Shown here one piece after another: positions 43,601 through 44,840 of a DNA stretch of 44,840 nt. A program made the translations under genes and the position numbers. Positions within the stretch are counted from its first letter, which is position 1. Every line of letters begins with the position of its first letter. The DNA lies in contig CAMYON010000035.1 in the NCBI GenBank assembly GCA_947260025.1, positions 14,364-59,203 on the forward strand, in the 5' to 3' direction. The DNA is from an uncultured Gammaproteobacteria bacterium (GTDB lineage: Bacteria > Pseudomonadota > Gammaproteobacteria > GCA-001735895). Under the pieces are notes generated by a model. It was not told where the DNA came from. It did not search any database and saw only the letters and a list, made by a program, of their open reading frames with translations.

Positions 43601-44840
43601 CTACATGGGCTGGAACGCGGGCGAGATTTACCGCATGGACGGCCAGTACCAGCGCGCCATTGATGCGTTTCGTTCGGTACCGCACATGCCGCCGAGCCTC
43701 AACGCTGAGATCGCAGTGTCCCTTTTCGGCCTCGGCCGACAGGACGAGGCCCGCACTGAAATGCATAGGTTTCTCGAGCGGGCCCGGGAACAAATGCCGA
43801 CCTTCCCGCAAACCGAGGTGGCCTGGCGTCAGTACTGGTACCTGACCACGCCTTACGAATGCGACGAAGATTTTGAGGTTTTCTTTGACGAGTTGCTACA
43901 GGCAGGTCTTTGCGACTACCTTGAAGACGCCAGCAGCCAAATGCCGTCGATCGCGGTGTTGCCGTTTGAAAACATGAGCGGCGACCCGGAGCAGGAATAT
44001 TTCGCGGATGGAATCACCACCGACATCATCGCGACGCTGTCCAAGTTCAGACATTTGCGTGCGGTCTCTTATTACTCGACACAGCAGTACAAGTCACTAA
44101 AAGTGCCCATTGCCGAAATCGCGGCCCAACAACGGGTTCGCTACATCCTCCAGGGAAGTGTTATTCGCGTCAATGTCGAGCTTATCGATTCCAGTAACGA
44201 GCAGATTCTTTGGAGCGAACGCTTCGACCGCGACCTCGACGATATTTTCACCGTGCAGGACGAAATCACGAGGAGTATCGCGCTGACCATGAAGGTGCGG
44301 CTCGACGACGGCGAAATGGCTTTGCACCGATCGAAAGGCGCAACTAGCATCAAAGCCTGGGAACTGTCGCTGATCGCGGCCGACCTGCAGAATTCCCACG
44401 TTCGGCAAGATATTCACGATTCACGCGCAATGGCGAAAGAGGCGATCGAGATCGACCCCGAATACGCTTTCGCCTGGATTACACTGGCCTGGGTATACTG
44501 GGAGGAAGCTTACGACGGCTGGAGTAATTCGATGGACGATTCAATCGTCGAAGCAGAAAAGGCAAACCTGCAGGCACGAAATCTCGAGCCTGACTATGGC
44601 GAGGCCTGGATCCAGGCCGGCATGATTCACTTGATGAAACATGAATTCGGGGAATCGATCGAGGCCTGTCTCAAGGCGGTCGAACTCGAACCGGGCAACG
44701 CCGACATACACGCACTGACTGCATTTGCCTACATTGTTAAAGGCGAGTACGAGCAGGCCCGACATCACGACCAGCTTGCAGTCCGCCTATGTCCGATTCG
44801 TCCCGGCTGGTACTACGTCGTCAGCGGCCTGATTGAGCAG
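40683..44840 (+). CDS. Giant SARP/BTAD regulator with three TolB-like plus TPR units (partial)
   Basis: An uninterrupted frame from ATG 40683 to the window end (1386 codons, no stop reached). Residues about 1-95 are an OmpR/SARP-type winged helix (LELILLGQFDCLLPSGKRIS), about 100-240 a bacterial transcriptional activator (BTAD) domain, then a Pro/Glu-rich linker. Three units follow, starting at residues 271, 682 and 1089, each with a TolB-like domain (SIAVLPFDNLSGDPEQEYFS and variants) and TPR repeats (for example ALEINPSDPDAM, ALRLEPENASTH, AVELEPGNADIH). Unit 3 lacks about 7 residues after QGSV. There is no membrane segment. It probably regulates transcription from a large protein-interaction scaffold; the ligand and targets are unknown. 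Confidence 0.85.
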   Translation, partial: MSKLELILLGQFDCLLPSGKRISLPMRKAEVLLAYLALTPGIRHPRERLINLLWSDRGEEQARNSLRQCLSAIRKSLAEAADLVLQVDRSTVCLNAELAEVDVHEFERLAAEGDYESLTTAADLYQGEFLEGISIRDPASQEWLDNERARFKRQFIEILSNLAETQLVSHDFNHAIRSAERLVKQDPLGENGWRLLMRSYHESNDRNHALQSFKRCQQALREELGVEPEAATVELRDQIAAGNSAISRPIEEPAVKPEKTEAPLADESVHSIAVLPFDNLSGDPEQEYFSDGITDSIILNLSRFPGLQVKSRNSSFAFKQQIKSLGEISQELEVDYIVEGSIRKSGDRVRITVQLIEAASGNQVWGKRYDAEIEDLFDLEEDLSRTIAATVTGQIESDLQRIAIAKGAAGQESYDLLLSGIYHGLRFNRQDTVVGIEKLNQCLAQDPNNVRAHVQLYNCHSMNYLERWVEDYEASFQLAAEHIQKSLALDPQSALVQAYYAEYLIFNGEKERALKHINKALEINPSDPDAMTIMALYLEFQGDFEAGLEMAERSYRLDPYHPWVEWELAVSRYFCGRYEATLETIENARTSPSFTRIFCVAANIKLSRTDAAKQALQAFLRECRENMLSMPVTLEEWTRYLRDNYLFKDTGNNEDVVECLLAAGLREEIAPTRMTSDYEYPSVLVLPFSNLSGDPEQEYFSDGITDSIIVSLSTFDGLRVKSRHTSNAFRDSPKSIDEIGAELGVQFIVEGSIRKLGDNVRVTVQLDDTSSGNQVWGKRFDSPLENLFALEEELVQTIAGTVSGRIEHDAKLSSLRKPAKDMRSYDYLMRGKHLLEKFNASDTIKARELFVKCLEIDPINAEAHTQLGITHAVELFENWCKDRQHSIDEAQHHLQEALRLEPENASTHAYFAEHQLFTRDFELGLFHADRAVELNPTLPDTYSTRSYLRAISGNMDGALKDADLSLQIDPYHTYMGWNAGEIYRMDGQYQRAIDAFRSVPHMPPSLNAEIAVSLFGLGRQDEARTEMHRFLERAREQMPTFPQTEVAWRQYWYLTTPYECDEDFEVFFDELLQAGLCDYLEDASSQMPSIAVLPFENMSGDPEQEYFADGITTDIIATLSKFRHLRAVSYYSTQQYKSLKVPIAEIAAQQRVRYILQGSVIRVNVELIDSSNEQILWSERFDRDLDDIFTVQDEITRSIALTMKVRLDDGEMALHRSKGATSIKAWELSLIAADLQNSHVRQDIHDSRAMAKEAIEIDPEYAFAWITLAWVYWEEAYDGWSNSMDDSIVEAEKANLQARNLEPDYGEAWIQAGMIHLMKHEFGESIEACLKAVELEPGNADIHALTAFAYIVKGEYEQARHHDQLAVRLCPIRPGWYYVVSGLIEQ

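Noticed and set aside
1..44840. CRISPR arrays, insertion sequences, prophage or defence systems
   Set aside because: No spaced direct repeats, transposase, integrase, phage or defence genes were recognised in the window.

Overview
The window looks like a chromosomal segment of a gammaproteobacterium, probably free-living or marine. The DNA is moderately GC-rich. The gene order is typical of that class: hisB-H-A-F-I-E, the block def-fmt-rsmB-DUF4390-ntrY-ntrX-trkA-trkH-ttcA, and dprA-smg-topA-tsaC-hemF. I see no rRNA, tRNA, insertion sequence, prophage or CRISPR array.

Layout. Positions 1-3234 (minus) carry the end of a histidine operon with 1-17 nt junctions. Positions 3351-4726 (minus) hold dtd and a proline iminopeptidase. 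The gap 4727-5001 has no protein gene but holds a GacA-type upstream box, a -10, a GGA-rich stretch and an intrinsic terminator: a candidate CsrB/RsmY/RsmZ-class small RNA. Positions 5002-15471 (minus) are a long, tightly packed housekeeping operon: tRNA thiolation, potassium uptake, NtrYX two-component system, rRNA methylation, and initiator-Met formylation and deformylation. From a divergent promoter region at about 15500, positions 15611-22777 (plus) carry a LysM lipoprotein, dprA, smg, topA, tsaC, hemF and a YkgJ-type protein. HemF lacks about 26 internal residues.

Positions 22850-29443 are mixed metabolic genes. The most interesting is a compact three-gene operon (24206-26599): a mixed-valent di-iron HD oxygenase, a gamma-butyrobetaine-hydroxylase-like dioxygenase and a HAD phosphatase. 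It resembles the TmpA/TmpB route that oxidatively breaks the C-P bond of trimethylaminoethylphosphonate. Positions 29444-29823 hold a perfect CRP-like palindrome and a leader hairpin ahead of a DUF1127 gene. Positions 30243-35355 hold a YadGH-type ABC exporter and several small metabolic enzymes, including a LysE transporter that seems to lack a standard start codon.

Positions 35392-40165 (minus) look like a sulfur-compound sensing and handling module: a 48-codon leader ORF, a TtrS/ThsS-like sensor kinase, a FixJ-type regulator, a perfect palindrome at an activator position, a periplasmic DsrE protein, a terminator, a periplasmic thioredoxin-like protein and a SoxH-like metallohydrolase. The window ends inside a giant open frame (40683 to beyond 44840, at least 1386 codons). 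It has a SARP/BTAD DNA-binding head followed by three successive TolB-like plus TPR units of about 410 residues, an unusual internal triplication.
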